From contig JBBCBC010000017.1 of assembly GCA_037126765.1 (NCBI GenBank), positions 24,729,916 through 24,793,915 on the forward strand: DNA of 64,000 bases. The letters run 5' to 3'. The notes beneath the pieces are model-generated. The model saw nothing but the letters and a program-made list of their open reading frames with translations. It was not told the origin of the DNA and ran no database searches. Positions 33,721 to 46,554 of the stretch are shown here, one piece after another. Position 1 is the stretch's first letter, and each line of letters starts with the position of its first letter. The stretch comes from Stenogyne calaminthoides. Lineage: Eukaryota; Streptophyta; Magnoliopsida; Lamiales; Lamiaceae. Position numbers and translations under genes: made by a program.

Positions 33721-33785
33721 CCCCCAAAAATCGAGGCGGACTCTGACTTACCAAATCCCTAAAGCCATCCGCCCTTGGTGATCTA

Positions 33786-35299
33786 CCCATATGGATCCAG
33801 TGCTAGTGCAAAAGGGTCTATTGTCAACAAAAAAAATCTCCTTCGTTTTTCTTGTTGAAAATGGCTAATTCTCGGACCACTTGAACCAGTAGGCATCCCA
33901 GCCAGACAACAAAACACACTTGCAACAAGTTAGGGGTCTCACCTCAACTTGGGAAATGCGAGACGGAAGTTGCCCGGCCTACCATAGATTGGGGGTCGAC
34001 AACCTTTTCATATGAGTATCAGGCATTGTAGTCAAAAGGATACAGAGGGTACATCCGTTTAATTCATCTGTACAGGTCATTAATGCTCCGATAGGAAACG
34101 AACTCGACGATTGGCCAGTAGGCCTCAGCCTTTACGACGCCAAAAGTAGGTCTACAACAAGGGAAATCTCCCCAGCTTACCCTTGCTTTGTCTTAGGATA
34201 CGTGTAAGACCAAAATTTTGTACCTAAAATGAAGGGCTGAGATCGGTCCAATCAAACATCCTTGTGAACATTATAATATAAGGGATGGTCTCTACATTCT
34301 TTACACTCTCAATATAAAAGTAAGGAGCGTTTAAGAGGGGAATACAAGGATTACTCCAAGTCATATCTTCTCATTTACATTCAAAGCATTTATTTCATCT
34401 TTGTGTGATTGTTGGTTTGTTGAGCAAGCATTTATTTCCTCTCCCCTTAATTTAGTTTCAATTTTACAGATATTATACTTATTGAAACACATAAATACTT
34501 GCACTCATCAATTGTGTGGATATAGGAACCGTGCAACTGGTATGATTTTATTCAATTTAGCGATTCAGATCTTTTAATTGCCCGATCTCCACCCTAGAGA
34601 GTCACGCATGTCTTCCTCTGTCCTCTCCTTGTTCTCCTCTCTCAATTCATCTCTCTTCTCTTCCTTCCTCAAGGAGAAAAATCACAAGTTCATCTCCATT
34701 TTTTATAAGGTGTAACTTCATAGCACCACCATATAGACTTCATCAAATTATTTTTCTGTAGAACGAGTCTACTTATAAGATACTCTTTTTCACCTCATTT
34801 ATCCGATGTGAAACATGAGACATCTCATATCCCTTTACTCTTCAAATTTCATATTTGTCAACTCTTCTATATTTAAGTTGCAAAGTATTAATATCTCATT
34901 GATCCGAAATTAATTTTGAGTAAATAAATACATAAAATTAATTTACTCAAAACACAAATTATGAATTTGCAACTTACTTCCATTTTTAACGACTGGGTCA
35001 TCACATTAAAATTAATAAAACTTGTACCAATACCCAATTTAATTTAACTAGTGTCCAGCATTACCAGCAAGCAGCATAGTGAACAATGAATAAAACAACC
35101 AGAGTCTAACAACAAAAGAGAAATACATGGTGTATTATATTCCATCAATCTTCCATGTCCTTAAACAAATGCAGTGTTTTAAGGTAAAACAATTAAAGGC
35201 AAAAAAATTCATACAAAAAAGCCACTGTTTTAAGTATAATAACGTGGTACTTACCAACACATCAATGGAGACATAAATCTTTCATGTAAATCATGAGTG
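33786..35299. other. Invertase 3' flank, no gene seen
   Basis: 33786-34200 is moderately GC and resembles old retroelement sequence without a readable domain. 34290-34320 has CTCAATATAAAAG, TATA-like. 34560-35100 is AT-rich. The invertase 3' UTR should occupy about 35100-35299 on the minus strand. Confidence 0.5.
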
Positions 35300-38200
35300 T
35301 CAACAAATCCAAGAGGCAGATCTCTTGATATGTGGTTTCATCTGTTTGTCTTCCTCAAGTGATATCATACCCAAATGAGAGGGATCCTCCAGCATCATTT
35401 TAGCTACCAAATAACCGGCTATAGACCACGTCTGGTTCTTACGGGCCTGCTTTCCGACGTAACGCCCCAGCTTTCCATCGTAATATTCAGCCCAATGATC
35501 CTTCGATAAACGAGCTTCTACAAGTTCTATCGCGCGTCTTGCTAATTGTGGTCGCCCACACTTGATGCACGCCGCAGTCAGCAGCCATATAAGGACTGCA
35601 AGCAAACATAAAATGGATTCAGGAAACCCCTTAAATAAATTTAGTTTGTAAAATTCAATATAGGGGTTCAATTTTTAGGTTGAGCCTTCAAGTTTGAAAT
35701 GTTGCAAATCAGGAATTTTTTTTTTTTTCTTTTCTCAATTTAAGATCTGATATAATTATTTTCGTCTCAATTCAATGCCGGACAAATATTTTTTTTCGAA
35801 TTCAAGTTATGCAAGACGACAACAAAAATTACGTACTTATTTTTATCATCTTGTTTGATTTCACTTTGGAAAAAGAAAATAACAAAAATTGAGTCTTGAA
35901 ATGAGACACTTGTAAAATGGGGACTATATCAAGACTCAACCTAAAATTTGGACCCCTATATGGAATTCTTCCAAATTCAGATCAAATATAAACATTAGGG
36001 CAAAGGTTTTTTTTGTCTCATAATAATTTACACCCACTTTGATTTTAGTCCCCTAACTTTTTTTATTTTGAACTTACGCCCCATAAAATTCAACTTATTG
36101 GTCCTTTTACCAGCTGTAATAGGTAAATTTTCCGGTAATAATTGACGTGGCATTTACCAGCAAATTACCACCTCAGCGGTTACCGGTAAGTTTACCTATT
36201 GCAATCGGTAAGAGGACCCAAAAACTGAATTTGATAAAGCTAATGGACGAATTTCAAAATCAAAAAAACTTAGATGACTAAAATCAGAATGGGTGTAAGA
36301 TAAATCACTAAAAATAACATTAACCCTAAACATTAATTATAGCTGCTGAATTGTGAGGTTAATCAATCAAGTTTACCTGGCCAAGAGCCTCCATTGTGGT
36401 AACTCCAGCTGGTATTCTTGGGATCACAGCCCGTGACGATTCTCCATTCATGAGTTTCCATAGCCGGGTAACATATCTTCAACGGCATTTCTCCCACCAA
36501 CTCATCCCAACGTGATTCGATAAGATCCATTATAGCCGAAGCCTGCTCGGGAGTTGCTAAGGAAGACAAAATCGCCACACAATTTCCCAAGCAAAACCAA
36601 CGGAAATCCATCCTCGCGGGGCTAACATTCCCGATGAAATAACCGCCCCGTTTCGGCATGAAATCGAACACCCAATCGTCCAGCGAGTCGGGCATCACGT
36701 TGAACTTGTTCACAGCCGTGTGGGAATACTCCTCCGTTTTGTAACGGTATATATCGTTGAGTTGTTTGACATCGAGCCAAAAGTAACTCCTCATGTGGAA
36801 GCTCAACGCATGGAGGCGTTTGACTATTCTATCAGAACAATCTTTGCCCTCGTCGTCGGGCTTAAGAAGAAGCAAAGCGCACCTCAGGGCCATGAAGAAT
36901 AGTGCTTGTATCTCTATAGGATACCCGTAAACACCCTGAAACATGAACAACCACTTCAATACATATGTTTTTGATTGAGTAAATTGCAAAATTTTAGTCC
37001 CTTACAAATTAATTTTCTCAATTAAGTCACATAACTTTAAAATATGCAATTTCAGTCCTATATTGATAAGGTTGCTTGGTTTTTGCACGTGTTGCTCAAG
37101 TGAGCTGCCAAAATTCACGACCCACGGTAATGAGAGTGAATAATGGGAATGAATGAGGAGCATTCCCATTAATACTGCTTGGAAATTTTTTAACCAAGTA
37201 GTATCAATGCAATCACCAACCCCATTATAATTGACTCCTTAATGATACTCATTACCATTACCATTACCATTCCCATTCCCATTCCAAACTCATACTAAGC
37301 GGGCCCTCAATGTAGCAACTGATTTAAAGCTTGGTGTCACTTACGTAGCATAATGAAACTCCAAAAATTTATGTCAGTTAAAAGTTCACAAATTAATTAT
37401 CATCCTAAAATAAAAAAAAATCTCAATATAGCACAAAAATTGCAATATTTTTAAAATTTATGGGAGTTAGGTGGTGTTTGCAAAAATTTTATGCTTTTGA
37501 GGAAGTGATTTAATTTAGTGATTGTATGAACAATTGCTTAATGTAAAAGTGGTGACTGTTTGTAAAATTTGTAAAAAGCAAGGGTTGAGTGTTTGATAAA
37601 AGATTTGGATAAAGTAAATTATTACTAAGAAGCAGAATTAATTAGAAGCATACAACTCTCAACTTTTATATTATGGATTCTAAGTGATTAATTTAAGCAG
37701 AAGCATTTTTTTTTAAACACCTAAATCTACTTTTTGAAGCATTTTATAATCATAAATATATAATGGATTGTGTGAAAGCATTTTAATTGAGCATATCGCC
37801 AACACCCAATAAATATGGGACTAATTTTGCAATTTACTCTTTATTATTTTTTAATCAAAGTTTTAACTCTTAAAAGCTCTAGATGAAAGATTACTCACCA
37901 TCCGACGATCGATCATACTGCATCCATCAGCACATAACAGGGTTGGGAATGTATCGAAGCCTTCAGAGAGGCATAATGTCATAATTAGCCTTATGCCCCT
38001 CTGGACTTCAGGCAATTCAGACAAAGTACTGTCACCCGTAGACTTGGTGTATGCTCGTAGAAGAATGATCCACCAGAAGCCCGAATCAACGGGAGCCACT
38101 CTACCAATAGCACATTCCCCGAAATCTGCAATTATAGTTTCGTTGTTCCTTACAGGATCGTGAAGTACTTTAAAACTGGCTGGCATCACCCCGGCCCCTA

Positions 38201-39819
38201 AAGTGAAATTATCCACCTTTTTCTCCCATGATTGGAGCCTAACTGTTTTGAGAAGGAAGTTCCTTACGATTTCAGGCTCCCCGTTCATCAAGAAGGCTAG
38301 AGCACTAGGAACAAAGTCTCTCACAAACACCTATCAAGAAAATAATCTTTGTTAAGTTATATAATATCACAAGTCTCAAAGACCATATGCTTTTAGTAAA
38401 GTAGTAAATAAGCTCTTTCCCGTTAAAAGGTATGCATGAATATCACTTCGTAGAAGCGCTAATATATCTTCTTATAGAGATAAGAGCTTGTATACACTTG
38501 AAGATGAACAGAGGATACTAAATATGCTTGCTATTTGAAATAATAGTTTAAAATTTAAGTAACCATTAAAAACGGTGATCAGATGAAGATTTGCCAATAT
38601 AAGAAGTATTCTTGAAAATTGGGCAATTCAAAACATCAAAAATTTGTATATCATTCATGCATCTAATCACAAACCATAAAAGGATGAGATTCTCAACTAA
38701 AAACTTATAAGAGTTGGGACTTCTGGAAGAATAATATATGTATACTGAAGTTGAACAGAGGATAGTCAAATATATGCTTCCAATTTGGAAATAATTGTTT
38801 AAAATTGAAGTAACCATTCAAAATAGTGATCATTTGAAAGTTGCCAATTTATAAAGTATTCTCGAAAAAGCGGGCAATTCAAAACATCCAAATTTTGCAT
38901 CTCATTCATGCATCTGATCACAAACTATCAAAGGAAACAATTGATAGATTCTCAAATTAAAAAATATTGTAATATTAGAACACAAGTTATGAGTACAATA
39001 TATTCTTATAAAGATACGAACTTGTTCATATTGAACAGAGGATACTCAAATATATGCTTGCAATTTGGAAATAATAGTTTAAAATGCAAGTAACCATTAA
39101 AAACAGTGATCATTTGAAGACTGCCAATTTAAGAACTATTCTTGAAAATAGGGCAATTCAAAACATCAAACTAAACAATGTTACTTGAAAAAGAGAGTTC
39201 ACGTGAACCTAGTTTCGAAGAGATCTACTCTAGGACGTATTCTAGAAAAACGAGCAATTCAAAACATCAAAATTGTGTATATCATTCATGCATCTGATCA
39301 TACACCATCAAATGAAAAGCTTAATAGATTCCCAAATTTTAAGATTCTACTATTATTAGGACACGAGTTAGTGTAAGCTGATTCACACGAGAAACGAATC
39401 ACCTGATCATAGTTCAGTTCTTCGGAAGATTGATCCAATGCAGCAATAGTCCCAACAGGTTGCCCACGAAAGTGAACTATCGATTGCTGTAAGGCCGCCC
39501 ATGCCTCAGCCACTATAGGATGCGTCTCCACACAATAAAACGATCTAGGAGTGCTCACCAAAGACCTACCCGGGGAATTAACACTTTCGAAAAACCGGGA
39601 TGAGTTCTCATTGTTTTTGTAAAACTGACGGGGCGGGGACGTGATAGACATTTCACTAAAGGATCTTTCGTCGAAAGATCTCTTCCTCTCGATATTCACG
39701 GGCCTCGGTCTTTCCAACAATCGAGATAAATCAGAATCTCCAATCTCGAAAATCGATGCATTCGATTCGTTATTGTGTCTGGAGTTTCCATTCTGAGAAA
39801 CATCAACAGGTGTAGGCAT
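35300..39819 (-). CDS. CINV: Neutral/alkaline invertase, cytosolic (GH100)
   Basis: Hydrolyses sucrose to glucose and fructose at neutral to alkaline pH. Exons on the minus strand: 39819-39403, 38330-37899, 36935-36377, 35595-35300, all with GT-AG borders, phases 0, 0, 1, giving 567 residues with stop TGA at 35300-35302. Residues 1-90 are Ser-rich with no transit peptide, which fits the cytosolic (beta) clade with few exons. Conserved blocks: ETHPIVAEAWAALQQSIV, VFVRDFVPSALAFLMNGEPE, APVDSGFWWIILLRAYTKST (Asp of VDSGFWW is in the catalytic region), FPTLLCADGCSMIDRRM, GVYGYPIEIQALFFMALR, SYHNGGSWPVL across intron 3, GKQARKNQTWSIAGYLVAKM. It ends IKRSASWIC, matching the RSASW tail whose Ser is a phosphorylation/14-3-3 site in Arabidopsis CINV1. 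Appears intact. Exact orthologue not determined. Confidence 0.97.
36005..36330. repeat. Inverted-repeat MITE-like element in invertase intron 3
   Basis: Left arm ACACCCACTTTGATTTTAGT and its imperfect inverse near 36260-36300 (CTAAAATCAGAATGGGTGTA), with a GGTAATTTACC-type palindromic centre. Intron 3 is 35596-36376; the rest is AT-rich. Confidence 0.55.
36978..37845. repeat. Inverted repeats and CCATTA microsatellite in invertase intron 2
   Basis: GAGTAAATTGCAAAATTTTAG at the left of intron 2 (36936-37898) recurs inverted near 37830-37845, so most of the intron is an insertion. Inside are a CCATTA/CCATTC run at 37248-37284 within a palindromic MITE-like unit (about 37120-37310), and another AAGCATTTT-rich element (37455-37800). 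Confidence 0.5.
38500..39360 (-). repeat. Tandem repeat of about 250-280 bp in invertase intron 1
   Basis: Three units start at GAACAGAGGATA (38507, 38753, 39033), each containing TTTGGAAATAATAGTTTAAAA-like, GTAACCATT and GGGCAATTCAAAACATC blocks, and ATTCATGCATCTGATCAC. A partial fourth block lies at 39240-39300. Confidence 0.75.
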
Positions 39820-40520
39820 AGCTGAAAGCTTTCACTTGATATCGCTCAAAGATTTCTTTGATGGATGTAAATATCTGCAGTTAAAAACGAAATTTGTGGG
39901 GGTTTTAAGGATTTTTTCAAAATAGGGTGAACCAAAAGTCAATGCACAATTGGTGAATTCTTTACATCAAGAAGCAACACTACATCACAAATTCTTAAGC
40001 ACCAAAAGTCAACTACCTCGTCCATAAGCACGACGAATCAGAATCAAGAGCCGGACTTTGGCCACAATATTATTAAAAAGATATATAATTATTTTTTTCA
40101 CTTTTTTTTAGCATAAAAACAGAAATCAATCCACATACATGAGGTAAATGGTTTGAAAACAGGATGAATCACGCATCTGTGACTTTTTAATTAAAGATTT
40201 AGTTTTTAAATACTGCACCACAAAAAGATAAACACAGGGGGTTCAATATTTTTCCATTCATAGACAAATTGACCTAAAATCAAACCATAAACTTACCCTG
40301 AATAAACAAAATCAAGAAAACAGAACAAAATCTACAAAATTGAAGTTTAAATACTGGAAATTGAAGTATAATATCCAGATTAATTGTTAAGAAAAGAGAA
40401 AACAAAGTTGAGAAGCTAACCTTGTAGGGTTGGCACAGAACTGAAATCCTTATGACAGAGAAATAAGAAAGACCAAAAACGTTGGAGAAAATAAGACTTT
40501 TTGGGGTATTATTTTATCGT
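39820..40520 (-). promoter_or_regulatory. Invertase 5' UTR with intron, and proximal promoter
   Basis: The second leader exon is probably 39874-39820 (acceptor CTGCAG|ATATTT). A donor ACAAG|GTTAGC lies at 40421, so a leader intron of about 546 bp is inferred (40420-39875). Transcription probably starts between 40430 and 40500. Leader introns are common in this family. No clear TATA box was picked. Confidence 0.55.
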
Positions 40521-41070
40521 ATTACATGTGCGTGTAGGAAGCGCGACTTATTACCGGATTATCCGGTTGCTGAGACTTCATTTGCTCGTAAAGGCCCCAC
40601 TTTATCCGATTATTGAAGGGAGTCATATTCCTTTTTCTATATTTAATGTTTTTATTTATGCGATTATATTAAGGGAGTGATATTTCCATTTCTATATTTA
40701 ATGTTTTTATTTATGTATATTTATTGACCGAATTAATACTATACATAAAGTTGATTTGCCATATGGGATGCGTGGGGAGTATCTTGTACAAAAATTCGTA
40801 TAAGTTTGTCTTGTATATGAAAAATGAATAAATTGGCTCTGAATTTTTTTTCTATTTTTCTATTCCATCTCATATTTTATATTTTAGATTAATGGTAAGT
40901 ATATAATATTAATAAATATGAGAATAATAGCCTAATATAATTATATATTTATTTAAGAAATTATATTTATTTTAAGTAAAATAAATTAATTCCTTTCACA
41001 TTTCATTCCAAAAAATTTTATAAAAATATTTATATTAATAATTAAGTTTGTTAATTATTAAGATAAAAAT
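40521..41070. other. AT-rich upstream region of the invertase
   Basis: 40590-40740 contains two copies of a ~50-bp sequence (CTATATTTAATGTTTTTATT at 40638 and 40704). Nothing else recognised. Confidence 0.5.
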
Positions 41071-41265
41071 TTGTGTGAATCCAAGTTCACGATGAACTCG
41101 ATATTTGTAGTATCACTGTTATATGCAAAAAATATCACTGTAATGCATAAAAACTATTATTGTTATGCACAAAAACTCTCACTATTTACTGGAAATTTTT
41201 TAAGTATAACAGTGATAATTTTTATATATAACAGTTATAGAGTTCATGTATAGACCTGATTTACA
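41071..41265 (-). repeat. Short inverted-repeat family A, copy 1
   Basis: About 195 bp with GTGAATCCAAGTTCACGATG at one end and AGGAGTGTTACTC at the other, and internal TATAACAGTGAT / ATCACTGTTAT arms. Inverted relative to copies at 44130 and 54508. MITE-like. Confidence 0.6.
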
Positions 41266-42084
41266 GGAGTGTTACTCAATTATTAATTGAACTATGTAAA
41301 TTATAATTTTAATCTATCATTTAAAATCTTAAACTCAATAAAAAAAAATATGAAGACTTATTACATAGAAAAAAACTGACAACATATGTCATCGAAAGAA
41401 AATTATGAAAACTTCAATATTTAAAAGTATTATAAAATTTTACGAGAAAACTCGATAAATACATAAAATTTGTACATATTAATATATAAATTTATAAAAT
41501 TTGTATGTATTTATAATCAAATTATATGTAATTAATTTACATACCGATATTATATTAATTACATCAAATTTGATTATAAATACATACAAATTAATATAAA
41601 TATTAAAATATTAAATTATATACATATTTTTTAATATATTAAGATATACAAATGTTAGAACGTGAAATTTTATTATAAGTACGCTAGAATATAAAAAAAA
41701 CATATTTTTTTCTTCTAATAAATTTTTATTTTTTATTGAATTTTAAGTTATATATGATAATTAAGATTATTATATACACAACTCCAATTAATAATTAAAG
41801 AACTTAATTATTGATTAATACATATTATATATATGGGGCTTAAACTAATTAATTGTAAATATTTTATAAGATTTTCTGGAATGAGATTTGGGAGGAATTA
41901 ATTTGTTTTGCTTAAATAACTAAATAGACTATATGATTATGTTAGGGTGTTATTCTTATTTTTGTAGATATTGTGAGATGTACATTTGTCATTAATCTAA
42001 TATATGAGGAGGAGAGGGAACAGGAAGATGGAACAGGGGATTCAAACAGTTTACAAATTAGCACAAATCAATATTCATTCTTTT
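41266..42084. other. AT-rich intergenic DNA, nothing recognised
   Basis: Low-complexity AT-rich sequence with no ORF or repeat boundary I can support. Confidence 0.5.
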
Positions 42085-42260
42085 TAAAAAGATAAAGTCT
42101 CATGTGCAACTGGTGCACGGATCTAAGATCGTGCACTCGCCCCAACCCGACCATGTATCCACAAAACATATCAAATATATTCAATGGGTCAAGTATTTTT
42201 AAAATGGGTCATTCAGTTGCATGACTGCACAATGCACTTGGGTGCACAAAAGATCCACTC
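42085..42260 (+). repeat. Repeat family C, copy 1
   Basis: GTCTCATGTGCAACTGGTGC followed by GATCGTGCACTCGCC. An inverted related copy is at 48925-48995. Confidence 0.45.
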
Positions 42261-42867
42261 TTTTAAAAAAGTATCATCCTCAAATCATGTTCCATCTCAT
42301 AGTGAGATTGTCTCATTTAAGAGTTTCTCATACATAAAATATTAGTGTAAATTGGGAATGGACTGAAAATTCATAGATCTTTCGCGGTCAAACCAGATCA
42401 AGTGGATTTTTTTTCAAATTTCGCGCATAAGCAAAACAAGAAAACTCACTCCCACGTTAATTTGTATAAAATATGTGTTATTGCAAAAAAAAAAAATATG
42501 TGTTATTGTAACGCAAGGAACACATATTTGCTCATTTAGTATACATATTTGTCATTATAGTAGCACATATAAGATATTGAAAATTGTATTACTATATGTA
42601 CATAAAGGTGGTACTATATGAAAAAAAAATGGAACTTTCTCTATTGCATTCGTTTCTCCTTTTCTTTTTATCCACTTCTCTCTCTAGTTAGGTCATATCT
42701 TACGGATCCTAAAACATTTAATATGAGCATTTTTTATACAGAAAATAAGCTTTAAATTACTATTAATCAGTTATTTTGATAGTTCGAGCAACTCAAGATT
42801 ATTTGTATATTTTCTCAATTAATGTGTTTGACGATTGATCGCCTAATTCAAAATCACTTGTATACTT
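42261..42867. other. Intergenic, no gene
   Basis: AT-rich, with an A-run at 42486-42499. Nothing supported. Confidence 0.5.
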
Positions 42868-43930
42868 TTTAGGACAAATTGTAAAAATAGGACTTATATT
42901 TGTTCTTTATTGCACTTTAAGGACTTAATTTTAGACTTTTGCAGGATAGGTATTTAACTCTTAATTTGTTGCAAAAACAGTCAATTTTTAGACAAAACAA
43001 TGGTTTTTTTTTCCAATTTGCATTTAACTTCTTTCGTCCTCAACTCTAAATGAAAAATAAAGTATTACGGCAATAAAATCAACTTTTGTGTTCTTTTCAA
43101 AAATTCACTCCTTTATATTCACAATTAGGGGTGAAAAATTAATGAAAAATATGGAATATCGCGTTTATCAAATTGAAAAATACTAAAAATGTCAATTTTT
43201 TCAATATACCGTGAATTGCGGTACAATATGCATTCTAAAATTTTAATATTTTAATATACCAAAAAAATTTGGTATTTTGTTGACAAAATTATGTATATAC
43301 TGATATTTCGGTATGATATAGTATATCAAAATTTCTGTATTTTCGGTACGGAGCGGTATGTATTGATACCATTCGAAATTTTTATAAACCAAAAACTTCG
43401 GTACGGTAGGTAAATATTTTTTATTTATAAAATTTTTTTGTATGTCGAATTTTGGTATACAAAAATGATATGAATTTTTAAATATAAAATATATTGGTAC
43501 GGTATATGATATGTGACACTATTTTCGGTACGGTACGGCATGCCAATTAATATTTAATTAGTAGTTCTTCTTTGTAATTCTTTGAGCTACATATTCAGTA
43601 TTTTTCTACTGTAAGATTTTGACTGTAATTGTTTGAGTATTTGTACTCGTTGTATTTAATAAATTTATTTACGTTTTAAAAAATATATATTAGCAGTCAT
43701 TAACTCATTATTAACATTGCAATAACTTTTATTTTTTTTGGAAATATCATTATTTTTAATAAAAAAAATAAGCGCATATATACTTTTTTTTTTGTTTTAA
43801 AATTGTCAGAGTCATTTTTTTGCAACAAATTGATAGTTAGGTATCTACCCTGCAAAATTCTAAAATTGGGTCATTAAAGTGCAATAAGGAGCAAAAATAA
43901 GTCATGTTTTTACAACTTGTCCTACATTAT
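42868..43930. repeat. Element with about 120-bp terminal inverted repeats
   Basis: 42868-42990 and 43805-43930 are imperfect inverse copies (AGGACAAATTGTAAAAATAG versus GTTTTTACAACTTGTCCT). No target duplication was found. The interior holds a CGGTAC/GGTATA-rich region (43140-43560) that is itself quasi-palindromic. Long TIRs suggest a MULE-type non-autonomous element. Confidence 0.55.
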
Positions 43931-44129
43931 ATGGCGGCTGAACACATTTTCAATTTTTAGTTAATGGCTGAAATTATAAATTAAATGCATATCCTTCTAG
44001 GACCTAGAATGATTAATCTTCTAACAGTTGCTAATTGAAGTCCAATTATGAGTCTACCAATATGTTAGTTCATTAATGGTGTATGTCACCCCCTTGAGGT
44101 GTGATGAATTTTTTCTTCACAGCTAGTAG

Positions 44130-44360
44130 AAGAGTAACACTCATGTGAACCAGATTCACACATGAAATCTATCATTGTTATGTGTAAAAACTATCACTAT
44201 ATTGCACAAAATCTTTCACTGTTTAAAAATATAAAACATTTTCTAAATGGTGATTATTTTTGTTCATAACAGTAATAGTTTTTATACATAACAGTGAGAG
44301 TTTTTGTATATAACAGTGATACTTAAATAACCGAGTTCATAGCACGAACCAGGTCTATAC
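44130..44360 (+). repeat. Short inverted-repeat family A, copy 2
   Basis: GAGTAACACTCATGTGAACC start, ATAACAGTGAGAG and ATAACAGTGATAC arms, GAACCAGGTCTATACAAG end. Same family as 41071 and 54508. Confidence 0.6.
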
Positions 44361-44679
44361 AAGTTTTTGTTTCAATTTTTTTTTCTCGGATTCATCATGT
44401 TATACATATGTTTTACTCACTGTTTTAAATTATAAAGATTTTTTAAGTTCATTTTATCAATGTTCATCCAAGCTTAATATTTGCAGCTTGTCGTTTTGTT
44501 TACGAGTAACTTATTTAGTGTATTATTTTTGGGAAAAAAAAAAGATATATACTCATTTTCATTAAAACTTACAAAAATATACCAATTTTATATATAAAAA
44601 AAGATATCTACCCATTTTTTTTTAACAAAAATACATATATGTCCTTATTAAAATAAAGATATATACCCACATGTCCAAG
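44361..44679. other. Intergenic, AGATATATAC-rich
   Basis: Short AGATATATACTCATTTT/AAAGATATATACCCA repeats. No gene. Confidence 0.4.
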
Positions 44680-45861
44680 GGCATGATTGGTATGACAGAA
44701 TATAATTGCGACTGAATTGAATGAATTAATGAATGTAATGAAGGCCTTAATGGAATGATATAGATATGATCATTCTTATAATTGGTATGACCTAGGAATG
44801 AAATATAAGTATTGATGAATCTGTTTTAAAATTATTATTATTAATTATTAATTATACTTTAATATTAATATTATTATTGATTATTATATATATTTTTAAT
44901 ATATTATTATTTTTAGCTTTTTAATATATATTTTTTAAAATAATATTTTTTATAATTACAAAAATAATATTATTATTTTGTTTATTATAATAATGTACTC
45001 CCCCGTCCCAATCTTCGTGGGATTGTGACTGTTCATAAGTATTTAGTGTAATAGTGGAATAGTGATAAAGTGGTGGGGTATGAAGAGTTGTTTATTAATA
45101 TTTTATATGATAAAGTGATAAAATGATGGGTAATTGGGGTAGAAAGTGTTGTTTATTAATATTTTATGTGATAAAGTGATAAAATGATAAAATGTGTAAG
45201 TAACTTTACCATAAAAATTGAGACAAAAAAAGTGGGTACTTTACCATAAAGATTGGGACGGAGGGATTATAATATTAGTAAACATATATATGTATATTAA
45301 TATGTTTTTAATTATTGTTGAATGTATGAGTTAGTAATAACATTATATATATTTTTAATATTTTTTATTATTAATAATATATTATTAAATAATAATATTT
45401 TTATTTTATTTCATTAAAATATTATTAAGATTTTGCTTTAATTTACATTTTTCAAGATATAGTATTATTATTAAAAAAAATATTATTTATATATTTTAAT
45501 ATTATTATATTTAATATGATTATTATTATTATTATTATTATTGGAGTTGGTTATTATTTTTATTTTTATTAAATACATTTTTTAATAAAATTATTATTAA
45601 ATTATTATTGTTGTTGTTGGGTAGAAGGTAATATTATGAAATGAATGATAATATTTTTTGTGGAAAATAATTTTATTCCTCAAAATGTGGAATAGATAAA
45701 CTCATTAGGTATGTAAGGAATCACAATTCCTTTATTTTTTGGAATGACCATTCCTAATGGAATTAAGATTTCTTCCAAAAATGCATATCAATCAATGTAT
45801 TTGGAATAGATTAAGGAATGATTATTTCATTCTCTATCTATTCCAACATACCAATCACACC
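44680..45861. mobile_element. MITE-like element with GG(C/T)(A/G)TGATTGGTATG ends
   Basis: Left end GGCATGATTGGTATG and right inverse of GGTGTGATTGGTATG. Interior is AT-rich with no ORF and contains the Stowaway-like insertion at 44998. No flanking duplication seen. Confidence 0.5.
44998..45267. mobile_element. Stowaway-like (Tc1/mariner) MITE 1
   Basis: TIRs CTCCCCCGTCCCAATCTT and AAGATTGGGACGGAGGGAT, flanked by TA on both sides (44996-44997 and 45268-45269). 270 bp, no coding capacity. A 67-bp internal segment (GTTTATTAATATTTTAT.. GATAAAGTGATAAAATGAT) is duplicated. Confidence 0.85.
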
Positions 45862-46278
45862 TATTTCTTAACACTTAAATAAATAATAGACTATTTCTCA
45901 TTTGTTTAATTTTATTAGATTTATCCATCTTTATTTATTTTTATTATATCTTAATTTTATAAGTTAAATAAAAAATATTAAATAATTTGTTATAATAAAA
46001 TTTTATATATTGCATCAACAGAATAAATAAACAAATATTTTATAGTACATTAATAAATAAATTTAACTATGTGGACTAATTATCTTTTTTTTTCTTTATA
46101 ATTATAAATATCATTAATTTTACTTCTAAAAATTGAATAAATCTTTTCTAATAATAATTTTTACTAAACCTAATAATTTAATTTTATTGACCTTATATCC
46201 TTAATTATAAATTTTGAATTTTAAAATTTTAACATGCATTTAAATGTAATATTTGATTAATACATTATTATAAATTTA

Positions 46279-46314
<36 letters not shown>

Positions 46315-46554
46315 TTATAAGATTGGGTATATTTGCCCTTATTCACTATTTTTTTTTTGTGTACCAAGTGCTCGGTGTGATTAAAGTAAAATTTTAAAGT
46401 ATGCAATTATTTTCACTGAAACACTTGTATGTTTAGATTTTTTTATATGTTTTAAAAATACATTTGAACTACATAGTACACCTGGTGTATAGAATGTTTT
46501 ACTACCATTTATTCAATATATTTCAAAATTTCAATTTTCCACAAAAAAAAAACT
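45862..46554. other. AT-rich intergenic DNA with (TA)n
   Basis: (TA)n at 46281-46312. No ORF. Confidence 0.5.

Larger units (their letters stand above)
30374..33777 (-). mobile_element. hAT-superfamily transposon
   Basis: Ends CAAGGGCAGATCC (left) and GGATGGCTTTAG-side inverted CAAGGGCGGAT (right). The 8-bp target duplication GTGATCTA is perfect at 30366-30373 and 33778-33785. It encodes a minus-strand hAT transposase. Length 3404 bp, usual for an autonomous plant hAT. Confidence 0.9.
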
